DNA of 64,000 nucleotides, taken from positions 6,660,843-6,724,842 of the forward strand of contig NC_092044.1 in assembly GCF_003086295.3 (NCBI RefSeq). The letters run 5' to 3'. The first letter of the stretch is position 1. Each line of letters begins with the position of its first letter. A program made the position numbers and the translations under genes. Positions 38,189 through 49,074 of this stretch are shown here, piece by piece. The notes under the pieces were generated by a model. It searched no databases. It worked only from the letters and a program-made list of their open reading frames with translations, and was not told where the DNA came from. The stretch is from Arachis hypogaea (lineage: Eukaryota > Streptophyta > Magnoliopsida > Fabales > Fabaceae).

Positions 38189-38851
38189 AGAGAATGGTGG
38201 AAGTAATGTCCCTTCAAATGTTTTGTAATTATGATTCTGAAAATTTGTGTCAAGGGTTTAACTGTTTAAGGTGTAAACCATGAAAACTATGAGGACTTTT
38301 GTGAGCTCTTGGAACAAATCATTATTTAATTTGCTATAATGTATCAATTACTCCTTGCTATATCAGCTCTGTTTTGGATTTGGATTCTCTATTAGTAAGG
38401 AATAATTGTAAAGTAAAAAAAATTAAGAAATTTATCAACATTAGATTAATAATTTCTATTACATGTATATTCCACCAAAATGATGCAGGAATGTTTGATC
38501 ATTTACATTTTCATTTACAACTACCCTCATAACGAGGATCTTAATGTTCCAGCTTTGTGATAGTTGTCACAAATATGATGGTAGAAGTATTCAACAGATC
38601 AGAGTAATTAAGAAGTAATGTTTTGGATAGAGTGCATATGAGATTTTGGTCAAAAGTCAAAACTGTTATATACTTTTTTGGTTCAATTTCTTTTTAACGT
38701 GCTGAATCCATTCCTTAACAGATTAAGAAAGGCAGAGAAAGCTTTTACCCTTTGGGCAGGGACATTATTGATGTGAAAGTTCTATGGTAGATTCTTGCAT
38801 GTAAATATGGTATATCTTCGAGATTCACGTTCATCTATATAGGCTGATAGC
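38189..38851. other. 3' flank of the small protein gene
   Basis: The first 150-200 bases are the likely 3' UTR. Nothing else recognised. Confidence 0.4.
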
Positions 38852-39420
38852 TGTAAATGGAATGAAATTTGGATATAATCATACTAATATTATTTAATTA
38901 TTTGTTTGACAAAATTCAGCTTTCCCTCAATTGTCATAAAAAAACAAGAGTTTGCTCTATTTTAAAGGCTAGTGTTTGATTTGGGTATACTTGATGGAGC
39001 AGCTACATTCTGTTCTATGACCTATGTTTGGGATTATTATTAATAGCTCTATAGTTATAGGTTGATATAAGTTAGGTTTGTATGGAACTATGGATTATCA
39101 TGGTTAGCCATCATTGCATAAATGTACTCATTCTATATTGATACATCTTATAACCTTTTTATATATTTATAAATGAATGTAACTAGATATAAATTGTATT
39201 TGTATACACTAACTTATAAATAGATAAAAAAGAATTAAAATAGGTGGAAATTCAGGTGCAGTCGATTTCACGTGAAGTTGATACTTGAGAGTTATTAGAT
39301 GATTTAAATGATTTGACTAAATTTTCATTTAACGGCTCTCAGTCAACGTAAAGTCGACTTCACCTGAGTTTTCACCATTAAAATAACTTGTCAATATAAA
39401 ATAAAAGGAGTATTATACAT
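38852..39420 (+). repeat. Direct duplication, copy 1 (contains a MITE)
   Basis: Shares long blocks with 39676-40140, including GTGTTTGATTTGGGTATACT, GGGATTATTATTAATAGCTC, TATTTATAAATGAATGTAAC and ACTTGTCAATATA. It differs by small indels and by the 134-bp element at 39243-39376. Confidence 0.92.
39243..39376. mobile_element. 134-bp MITE with 9-bp target duplication
   Basis: The ends GGTGGAAATTCAGGTGCAGT and inverted GGTGAAAACTCAGGTGAAGT are followed by matching TCGA(T/C)TT(C/T)ACG. It is flanked by ATTAAAATA at 39234-39242 and at 39377-39385. The homologous site in the second duplicate (40100-40108) has ATTAAAATA once and no element. The 9-bp duplication points to Mutator-type transposition. 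Confidence 0.93.
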
Positions 39421-39675
39421 GAAATGAATAAAGTAGGATAGAGTTTTACTTTAGTTTTACTTTTATTATAATTCTATTTGCAAATTTAAAATATTTTTAA
39501 AATTCAATCTTATTCCATTTGTAAGTTGAAAATCTCTTAATTCTTTCTCCACTCTATCCTAATTCCTACCTGACTTTACCCACAACAAATTGATTTTTTT
39601 TTCAATCAAATACAATATTCAATTATTTCATATTTCATAAACATACTAATAAAATTATTATTGCCAACCCTAGTT

Positions 39676-40140
39676 GTAAATGAAACGAAATCTGGGTATG
39701 ATCGTGCTAATATTATTTAATTATTCGGTTGACAAAATTCAACTTTCTCGCAATTGTCATCGAGTTTTCAATCAAAAACTACCTCGAGGTTCAGAAAAGA
39801 GTTTGCTTGATTTTAAAGGCTTGTGTTTGATTTGGGTATACTTGACGGAGCTGCTATATTCTACTCTATGACCTATATATGTTTGGGATTATTATTAATA
39901 GCTCTATAGATATAGGTTGATATTAGTTAGGGTTGTATGAAACTATGGATTGTCATGGTTGGCGATCATATCTTGTGCTCTCATGCTTTGCATAAATGTT
40001 CTCATTCTATGTTGATACATTTTTTTATATATTTATAAATGAATGTAACTAGAAATAAATTGTTTTCGTATACACTAATTTATAAATAGATAAAAAATAA
40101 TTAAAATAACTTGTCAATATAGAATGAAAAGAGTATTACA
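39676..40140 (+). repeat. Direct duplication, copy 2 (empty site)
   Basis: Second copy of the segment at 38852-39420. The open frame 39680-39871 lies in it but has no counterpart kept open in copy 1, so it is not a gene. Confidence 0.92.
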
Positions 40141-41347
40141 CTTCAAATTTTTTTTGTTAACTTGTTACCAATGAGTTATAATTCAAATGACATAGTCTTT
40201 TTATACTCAGTTAAGAAGTCGCGAATTCGAATCTTTCTATATTTGATGAAAAAAAAAACTTGTTATGATCATTCCCTTGGTCTAATCATTTATTTACATT
40301 GAGAATACTATCCCTCGTATATAAATGCAAAGATAATGAACAATAAATATTTAATTATGTAGACAGAAAAAGTTGATGCGAACAAGCATTTTTAAGAAAT
40401 ATATTATTTTATTTCATTTTTAAGATAAACAACACAAGCACAAGTTATTATTTTTATCTAATAGTTAATCAGTAACATTTAAAAGTATTAGATAAAAATA
40501 TAAAGTTGAAAACTAGGTTAAAAATATTGATCAATATAAACTAAAATTGATGACTCTCTAATTTTTCTCTTTTAAGATATTAAACCTTACTTTTCAAAGG
40601 ACTTGGTCTCTCTTTTTTGAGTTTTTCGAACATAACTTTTTACTTTATTTAAAAATTAAGAAAGTAATTGAGATAATATTGTTCCTTTCTAAGACTTAAA
40701 ATTTAAGCCTATTTAAATTGCATGCAATGTCATGCATTAACGAGTTCTTTTCCTAGTTAACGTCACCCATAACATCTTAGACACTCTCATGCACAGGATC
40801 CAACCCATATATAACACCTCTATTTTATTTATTTATTTATTGGAATTTTCTCTTCCTTTGCCACAAATTCTCTTCTTAACTTCTTTTCAGCAGTCCTAAA
40901 AGTCTACACTATTTACTAGGCTTCTTTTCTGTCACTTTCTTTGGCACACTGTTTGTAGTGATCAGAGATAAGATAACATCTATCAATCAATACATCATCA
41001 GCTTCACACCTTGACCATATAACACATCAACTTCAACATATGAAAGACCCTTTTTACATAAAATCAAATCACACTGCTTCACTATAAGTAATAATTTCCA
41101 GTCAATAGTGCACACCCAAATTGCACATTACCACATAAGTGTTAAGTGTATATGTATGACTTGTCTATATATAGGTGGGTGCATTTGTTCTTTAGCTGTT
41201 CCTTCCTTCCCACAATTTCCATTTTAACATGATTCATTCATTCATGACCTAATCTTGTAATTTTGTTATCTTTTTTTATCTATTAAAAGGATTTTTTTTT
41301 TTAGTTTTATCACACAAAAAAGGGGTGCTCTCAATCAATTGGAGTAA
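40141..41347. other. Intergenic
   Basis: No gene recognised. Pyrimidine-rich patches at 40.84-40.93 kb. Confidence 0.4.
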
Positions 41348-41733
41348 GGGTTTGTTTGGGTGAGCTTCTAAGAAAAGATCTTTTTTCGAGTTATCTTTTT
41401 TTAAAAGATCTTATAGAGAAGTAAAAGTAATTTTATGTTTGGATATCTCATATAAAAAGGTCTTTTTATCTATTAATTATGTTTGGGTATAACAATATAA
41501 AAGTACTTTTTTGTTTATTTATTACATGAAAAACATCTTTTTTTTAAGGAAAAAAGATCTTTTAAAAAAAGATGTAAATTACAGCTTCTCAAAAAAGATT
41601 TTTTTTTTTTATTTTACTAGTCCTTTTATTTTTACTACTAGAAATTTGCCAAACACGTTAAAAAATAAAAAAAGATCTTTTTTCATTGGAAAAAGATCTT
41701 TTTTTAACAAAATAATGGCGCCCAAACATGCAC
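41348..41733. mobile_element. Tourist-like (PIF/Harbinger) MITE
   Basis: 386 bp. The ends are GGGTTTGTTTGGGTGAGC and inverted GTGCATGTTTGGGCGCC. It is flanked by TAA on both sides (41345-41347 and 41734-41736). The interior is full of AAAGATCTTTT palindromes. The open frame 41511-41765 is inside it and is not a gene. Confidence 0.85.
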
Positions 41734-41983
41734 TAAGAGATTACCGAATATTAATGGCATATTAATTAGCCTATACTAATTAAAGTTTGGTGTTTATTTA
41801 TTTGACATTCAATTAAATTTAAGGGAGAAAAATAAGAAATTTGGATATTTGATTAAGAATGACACTAAAATTTAAGAATAATAAAGTGAATATTGACACA
41901 TACTAAATGTTTACATCTATGATGCCCATGGAATTCTTTTTAATAATAATTCCTAAAAATAGAGAGATACTACTAAATAATAT

Positions 41984-42151
41984 TTAGATCTTCTAAAATT
42001 TGACTTTTACTTTAGAAAGTAAAGTGTTATTTTTTATCATTTGTTTTATAGATGAAATCAAGAATAAATAAGAAAAAGAAACTATTAAAGAGTAGAAGAT
42101 CACGCTTTATTTTCTAAAATAAAATTCAAATTTTAGAGTATTCAAATCTTA
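41984..42151. mobile_element. Foldback MITE family A, copy 1
   Basis: The left arm TTAGATCTTCTAAAATTTGA then CTTTTACTTTAGAAAGTAAA is matched by an inverted right arm. Same family as 43803-43968, with shared interior TAGAAGATCAC(A/G)CTTTATT. Confidence 0.75.
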
Positions 42152-43802
42152 TTAATAGGTATAACAAGCCTGATTTTGGGTGTGTTAGTTCGCAATGTTT
42201 GCGGTAAAGTGGATGTGGGAGTGTTCTAGTAAAGTGCCAGAAAACATCATTTTGAGAGCATAATTATTTGACATTTGGAGGGATTTAGTTATTGTTTGAA
42301 AAGTCAGACATCAATTCGTTCAAATTGATTGTCTGGACTCTGGATGCTTTTAATCTTGTCAGCTATTAGAAGTTATCAGAATCTCATGTAAAGATAAATG
42401 TTATCAGAAAAAATTTTGAGTTAAAACAAAAGAGATTATATGGTCAAATTCAATCTAATTCACTACAAAACTAATTCAATAATTTAATACTATTTTTAAC
42501 TCGTATTACTGATTAGTAAAATCTTTATTAAGTACTTTATATAGTATTTTTTTTTAAAAATCAATAATATTTGAAAAATAATAAAAAATTAATTTAAAAT
42601 TATTTTATTTAATATTTATTAATTATCGTTAGAATAAATATATAATTTTAAATATAATAATTATATAATTACAGATGTTATATGTATAAAATTATAAATG
42701 TTATATTATATAAAAACTTAACCTTTTATCACTAATAAACTAATAATTAATACTAACCTGATATTGTTCATCCGTACATGCCTTTTTTTCCGCTTAATTG
42801 GTTCTGATGAATTTTTATTTTTGTATATTTGAATTATAAGTAGTAAAATATTTAAAAATGATCTAAATTATGTATTATAAGTTATCGTAGATATTTATAA
42901 AATGTCAATCTTTATATAATTAAAATAATATTTTTTTTTTATAAAACATCAGTAATATTTTATTTTTTAATAATTAAAAAATATTTTTTTATACAATATC
43001 AATATCATCATAACAATATAAAATATTAAAATAATCAAATATTATTATATTTCACACTAAAATTATCTATATCTAAAAATTTTAACCGTCCTTGATGAAT
43101 GTAAATTTAGATCACAATAAATGGTGTAAGTGGAATATGCTTTATTCATTGAATGCGGTAAAATAAAATATCCAGCAGGTGAAATGGACACCCGAAATTG
43201 AATGGCAACTGGTAAAGAGGAAATATGGAATAGCTGAAATTGGATATTTGTAAGAGGAGCTTTGCATGTTTCTCCAACAACCTACCCTTTTTACAATGTT
43301 GAGAATATTTAAGTACCTTATTTAATTCATTAACTAACTCATTAAATTATTTGCTTTTACCTGCACAACTGAAACTGCCTCAGAGCCTCATGCATTTTTC
43401 CCACTTCATATAAAGATATAACTGGCACTCTGCCATTGATTTCTTTCTTCCCTATGTGGCAATGAAATCATCAAGAAAAAGGAAAGGCTCTGTATTCTAG
43501 GTCTCTAAAGTTTTATTTTTTTGTCTATAACAATTAAAAACAAAAAAGTGAGATATTCTTCATGGTAAAACCATCAGTTTAGCTTCTAAACATTAATAAT
43601 TTAGTTCTCAGAAGAAGAAAAGGAACTTGCAGTGCTAAAACGTTTTCTTAAAACTTTGTCTTAGTTTCATTTTCGGTATTTGTAAGAATTTAATATTGAT
43701 GTATTGTGAATGTAAAAAATATACAGAGAATCAATTATATATTTTCTAATGTAATTAATTATTTAAAAGAATTTAGGAAATGAAATGCATATTATAGGTA
43801 TT
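42152..43802. other. Intergenic between two MITEs
   Basis: AT-rich; no gene recognised. Confidence 0.4.
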
Positions 43803-43968
43803 GGATTTGGATCCTCTAAAGTTTGAATTTCACTTTAGAGAGTAAAGTGTAATCTCTCACTATTTATTTCATAGGTGGAATAAAAAATAAATATAAAAGA
43901 AAAACTATTCAAGGGTAGAAGATCACACTTTATTCTCTAAAGTAAAATTCAAAATTTAGGTATTACCT
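43803..43968. mobile_element. Foldback MITE family A, copy 2
   Basis: GGATCCTCTAAAGTTTGAAT then TTCACTTTAGAGAGTAAAGT on the left, with the inverted TTTTGAATTTTACTTTAGAG on the right. About 75-80% like copy 1 by eye. Confidence 0.75.
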
Positions 43969-44559
43969 ACTTGTATAGTTATTTTGAAAACTAATTAATC
44001 ATTTTGCTTGAAAAAAATATTTTCTATTTTAAAAACAGAAAAATAAAAATATAATGCATGTTGACCCTAAATTTTGAGGGTTATAATATTTTAAAAGAGA
44101 AAAAAAGAGTGATTTCCAATATGAGATCAATTAATAGTGTAAGGGTGTTGCAGGGAAGTTCAGACCCAAAAAGGGTGCTGTTATTCTGAATTTATGGACC
44201 ACCTTAACACTAGTACTATTTTTGATTGATTTGAGAAAAGGTTTTGGCTTGTATTGAAAGGTAAGTTATCCAATATTAGAAGCAGGAAAAAAATGACTAG
44301 TCTTAGAACTTAGAAGTGATGAGTTGTCATACATGAAGGTGAAAGTTGCTGAAGGTTTTTTTGTTTTTATTTTTAACTGTGTGACAAGAAACACATCACT
44401 TGCTTGTGAAGCAAAGATCTCTCGGCCAATGCAAAGGTTTTAAAGTGTGACCATAGAATGTTTTGTGGTCATGGCTTCTGCTTTTGGGGACTTTCAAGAA
44501 TGCACCTTCATTTGGTTTTTTTACTTTTTATTTTATGTATATTATTTTAATCTCTTCAT

Positions 44560-44751
44560 ATTTATATATATGTATGTATATATTGAAGTTATAGACTTAT
44601 AATCATTCATGCCTACTCTCTTATTGGTCTGAATCATTTCAACATCTGCATTCTTCACCCTCTCTCACACAAACATTATTATTACCAATAACAAATACCA
44701 ACAACAAACATCATCATATTCTACCTCTTTTTTTGTAGAAAAAGAAGAAGA
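44560..44751 (+). promoter_or_regulatory. EPFL proximal promoter and 5' UTR
   Basis: A TA-rich stretch (TATATATATGTATGTATATA, about 44563-44583) lies 170-190 bases before the ATG and could serve as a TATA box; the remainder would be leader. Low certainty. Confidence 0.3.
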
Positions 44752-45404
44752 ATGAAGGGGAGATTCTTGGGTTTGTTAATAGCTTTGCAAGTTGTGAACT
44801 TTGTTGTTGCTGTAATAGCAAGGAACCCTTTTCTTCCAAATGATCATCATGGCTTTTCACATCCAGGTTTGTTATTCAGAAAGGAAAACAATTTTGAGAA
44901 ATTTGTCTTCATTAATTCTTCTGTTACTACTTGCTGAAACTTCACAAACATTTTATTATAATTAAGTATCTTTATTTTATCTTAACTATTCTCACCTTTC
45001 ATCTTTATCAGGACATGAAAATCCACTGAAGTCTTTAAAAGTAGATACCACAGAATCAGAAAAAGTAAGTGTGTTGTTACTTGTTACTTGTTACCCTTTT
45101 CTTTTTGGTTTCTTTGGTGTCCTAAGTGACTAGTAATCAATGCTATTTTCCCTTTTTATTCTTAAAGGGTATGTTGGGAATAGAAGAGAGAAAGAAGCAA
45201 GTAAGAAATGAAAGAGGAGGAGTGAGCAAAATAGGATCAAGTCCACCAATATGTGAGAACAAATGCTATGGTTGTGTTCCATGTGAAGCAATCCAAGTTC
45301 CAAACACAAGCAGCAACAAGAGAAGCCATTTGGGGATTCAGTATACAAATTATGAGCCTGAGAGTTGGAAATGCAAGTGTGGCCCTTCCTTCTACAGCCC
45401 TTGA
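44752..45404 (+). CDS. EPF-like secreted cysteine-rich peptide (EPFL)
   Basis: Three exons: 44752-44866, 45012-45064 and 45168-45404. They join in phase (phase 1, then phase 0) to encode 134 aa. The N-terminus MKGRFLGLLIALQVVNFVVA is a signal peptide. A variable pro-region follows. The mature C-terminus has the EPF fold pattern: IGSSPPICENKCYGCVPCEA, then IQVP, a loop of about 22 residues, and a YEPESWKCKCG ending. It has six cysteines. EPFL peptides are apoplastic ligands for ERECTA-family receptor kinases and TMM; they steer stomatal patterning, organ growth or leaf margins. The CEAIQVP and SWKCKCG..(Y/F)Y.P features look closest to EPFL2 from memory; the exact subfamily is not certain. The ATG follows a pyrimidine-rich leader and no other start is in frame. 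Confidence 0.94.
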
Positions 45405-45899
45405 AAATTGAAATTAAACATTCTTCAATAGAGTAGTTATAGATGTATTTATTTTACATTATGTAAGTTCATTTGATACTGAGTTCTGCATCACTCTTTT
45501 AGTTAGTTTGTATTTTGTACAAACTTTAATTGATTAGTAAAAATTTTCCTTGTGATTACAATCATTGCCAAGCAGCTAAATCTCATGATGTTAATCTCAG
45601 AACAATGATGTACCACCTGAAAAATATGTATATTTGTTGGTTCCCTTAAAGATGATACTGAAAAAATTAAAAAAATATATATATATTTCTTTTACCCTTC
45701 TTCTAAAATTATTTCTAATCCCCTCAATGAATTTCCTATCATGAAAGTAGGAATTTAGAAGTGAATTGAGCAGAAGGGGGATGGATCCATTTTTTCTTTA
45801 GATAAAAAAAATTTTACAACATGTATTAGATATACATCAAAATGCAGCCACCAAATTAACTAATAAGATAGAATATATATTAAAAATAAATTAAATAAT
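45405..45899. other. EPFL 3' flank
   Basis: Probable 3' UTR (first 150 bases), then AT-rich spacer with an (AT)n run near 45.68 kb. Confidence 0.4.
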
Positions 45900-46641
45900 G
45901 ATGTAGTCTATGGTGGCCATAAGTTTTGGTATCTATGGTGGCTATGGATTTTACAAAATGATATTTTCAACTAAATAAAATGAAAAATTAAAGCACGTTT
46001 TAGTTCTGTTAATAAATAATGACATGTTTATGAGTATAAATAAAAGAAAAAAATTAGACCATTTATCATATTTTTTGACAAAAAAATAATTTACTTAAAT
46101 TTTAATATTAGAATAATTATCTGCACACCTAGTAAATTGAACATCCGATATATCTATTATTCATATTATTTAATATTTTCATTGTCTACTTATATTTTTC
46201 TTTTTTATAATTAATAATTTTAAATTTCACTTGACTAATATTAAAATTTAATTAATAACAGTAACTTTAGACTTCAAATTTTTTATTGCAGAATAAAATG
46301 ATTATTTTAATTAAAAATAAAAGATATAAATAATTATTTATTAACGTGAGAAAAAAATTAATGCAATGTAAGTATTTTTAGATACTATCATTTTTTAAAT
46401 TTTGGGCATTGGTAGTAACTCCATTTTCAACGACGAGAGAAAATGATAGATCATTTTTTCTGTCAAAAAATATGATAAATGGTCTAATTTTTTTCTTTTA
46501 TTTACACTCATAAATATGTCATTATTTATTAATAGAACTGAATTGTGCTTCAATTTTTCATTTTATTTGGTTAAAAATATTATTTTATAAAATTCATAGC
46601 CACCATAGACACCAAAACTTGTGACCACCATAAACTACACC
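45900..46641. mobile_element. 742-bp TIR element with 9-bp target duplication
   Basis: Long inverted ends of about 190 bp: GATGTAGTCTATGGTGGCCA and inverted GGTGTAGTTTATGGTGGTCA, followed on both sides by AAGTTTTGGT and CTATGGTGGCTATG. It is flanked by TTAAATAAT at 45891-45899 and 46642-46650. No coding capacity. Mutator-type by duplication length. Confidence 0.9.
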
Positions 46642-48926
46642 TTAAATAATATATCTTTATACACAAATATATAATACCTTATCTTTTTTAGACATAGTGT
46701 TTTTAAGAAATTTTAAATTTGGATTTATTGTCCTACTTAATAAAGGGCCAACAAACTAATAAGAAAAGGATAAGCACTAATGCTTTACTATACCAGTAGA
46801 CTAGTAGAGTATTTTCTTACACTTATTTATTTTCTTTTATCATTTTAATATTAATTCTTTTTCTTTAAAAACACATAATAAACTTCATTATACTTTCCAT
46901 AACAAACTTATTCTCAAATTTAGTCTTCGTTGGACAATAAGAGTTTATAGAAACTGGAGAATTACATAAGACAAAATTGGAAGGAGAAAAAAAAATGAAA
47001 AAAGGAGATGTTTATAGTTGATAAGATGTAGATAAGTAATGGCATGGGCGCAAACTATGAAAGATACATAAGCAAGGTCTGACTCAAGTCGTTTGCTTGG
47101 TCTTAACATCGCAATCTTCATTTTAGGAAAAAAGATTTCTTGGGATAGGAGCTGCAGATTCTTGAAGTTCCAATCTATGATGCACTTTCCAATCTTCTTC
47201 CCCAATCGCTTAAAAGTTTTACTTTTACAGTTTTACCTGCTTAGCTACAATAATAATAGGAACCAGACTAAACAATACTTTTTTTTATGACGTATGCATG
47301 TGATTATAAATTTATATAATTGTAATAGGCAACAAGATTAGGGACATGTACTTTCATAAAAAAACAAAAGCTTGGAGACATTATATTCTTATATTTTACA
47401 TGGGAAAAATAATATAAAAAATTTTTTAGGTTTACCGAAAACATTTCAGTTGTTTTAACCGTTGATTTTAATTAATATATTATATATATTTTTTATAATT
47501 CAGATCAATAGTTAAAACAACTAAAACATCAATATTTTCAATACACTTAAAACTCTTCCAATAATATATAATCCTTTCGCATACTCTAAGGTTTGTGATA
47601 ACGTTAATCACCTGTAAGTAACTAACTCAATGCCTTTGGATCAGAGCACACAATTAAGGTTATATGAGAATTCAACTGCATATTAAAGTTGGGAATATTG
47701 TTAGTTGTATATAAAATATCAACCACTAAATTAATAATTAATATAAAATATATATTAAAATATAAAATATATATTAAATATAAATTAAATTATATATATT
47801 TATATAAATATATAATAATTAGTTTGATGATTGATTTTTGTTGTTGAGATAGTATTTTTGTAAAGTTGTTCTATAACAACCTTGTATAATAATTTAAGTA
47901 AACAAAATTAATTTGTATTTTTGTTTTTGTTATTGATATTTAGACTCATTTAACTAATAATAGAAAAAAATGTAACTATCTCTTCTAATATGTAAATTTC
48001 ATAGATTATTCAAACTCAAGATTACTAAAGCTAAATGCTTATTTGTAGGGATGAAAAATAAGTTGGATTGAGTTGAGATTTAACTCAAATGAACTTAACT
48101 CATATTGTAAATGTGGTCTAAATCTAGGTTTATTATTTGTGGTAGATCTTTTTTTGGATTGAACCGAATTTGTTTAAGTTAGATAAATCCACAAATTTAT
48201 TTAAAAACATATTTTATGAAGGAAAAAATTTAAAAACTAATAATTTTAATTTATATTGGTCACCTGTCCAAAATTTTTAATCTAGCCGTTTAATACTATG
48301 ATTTTAGTCAACACTTTTAAGTATTATAGGCTAATTGTTGATTAAAAATAAATGTGGGTTCAAATTTCGTATTGTATGTGCAGTAATTTATTGGCTATCG
48401 ACAAATTTTAAACGGAACTCAGTATCACAGCGGATTAGTCTTTGATCTCTTAAATGAAATTCAGTATCGCGACAAATTAGTCTTTAAACTATTAGATTGG
48501 GAGATACTGTGAGAAACAAAAAAAAATTATTGACTAAAAATAATTAATTATACTTATCCTCTAATATTATTCTTTTATGAATTATAACTTAAAAAATAAA
48601 CTTAAATTATATTTTGCATTTCCTTATAAATGTTGGTTATATTTTACTCATTGGCAAAAAAAAGTTTAGTTACTTAGGGTGAGTGTTGATTAATGTGCTC
48701 GAGAAAACAAAAATAAAAGGTGTAAAGTAAAAATTTCTTAAAAAATAACTTGTTAGTAACAAACAAATTAATAAATTTTGGATTTTTATTTCTTTTATGA
48801 TCATACTAAAAAATATTAATCTATCTAGCAGATTATTTTTTTAAATTTGGATTATAATAAACGAAGAAGGAAAAAATAAAAAAATATAGCATTATTGATA
48901 TTTACCGAATTACCCTTCTCCCCGGG
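46642..48926. other. Intergenic
   Basis: No gene supported. The frame 46945-47205 (-) shows no family. About 48.25-48.50 kb contains a dispersed repeat (AACTCAGTATCACAGCGGAT) that recurs inverted at 57.27-57.40 kb. Confidence 0.4.
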
Positions 48927-49074
48927 ACACTGGAAAGATGAAAAATGAAGAGAAGAGAGTCATCCCTGTTGAGTTCACCCGATTTTATCGCAGATCTTCA
49001 ACGTGCACTGCAGTTGCTGAATCTTCTTCTTTTCTTTTCTCTTCTCTTCGAGTCTCTTCTCTCTCTTCTCAGAT

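Noticed and set aside
41511..41765. 84-codon lysine/phenylalanine-rich frame
   Set aside because: Reads through the AAAGATCTTTT palindromes of a Tourist-like MITE.
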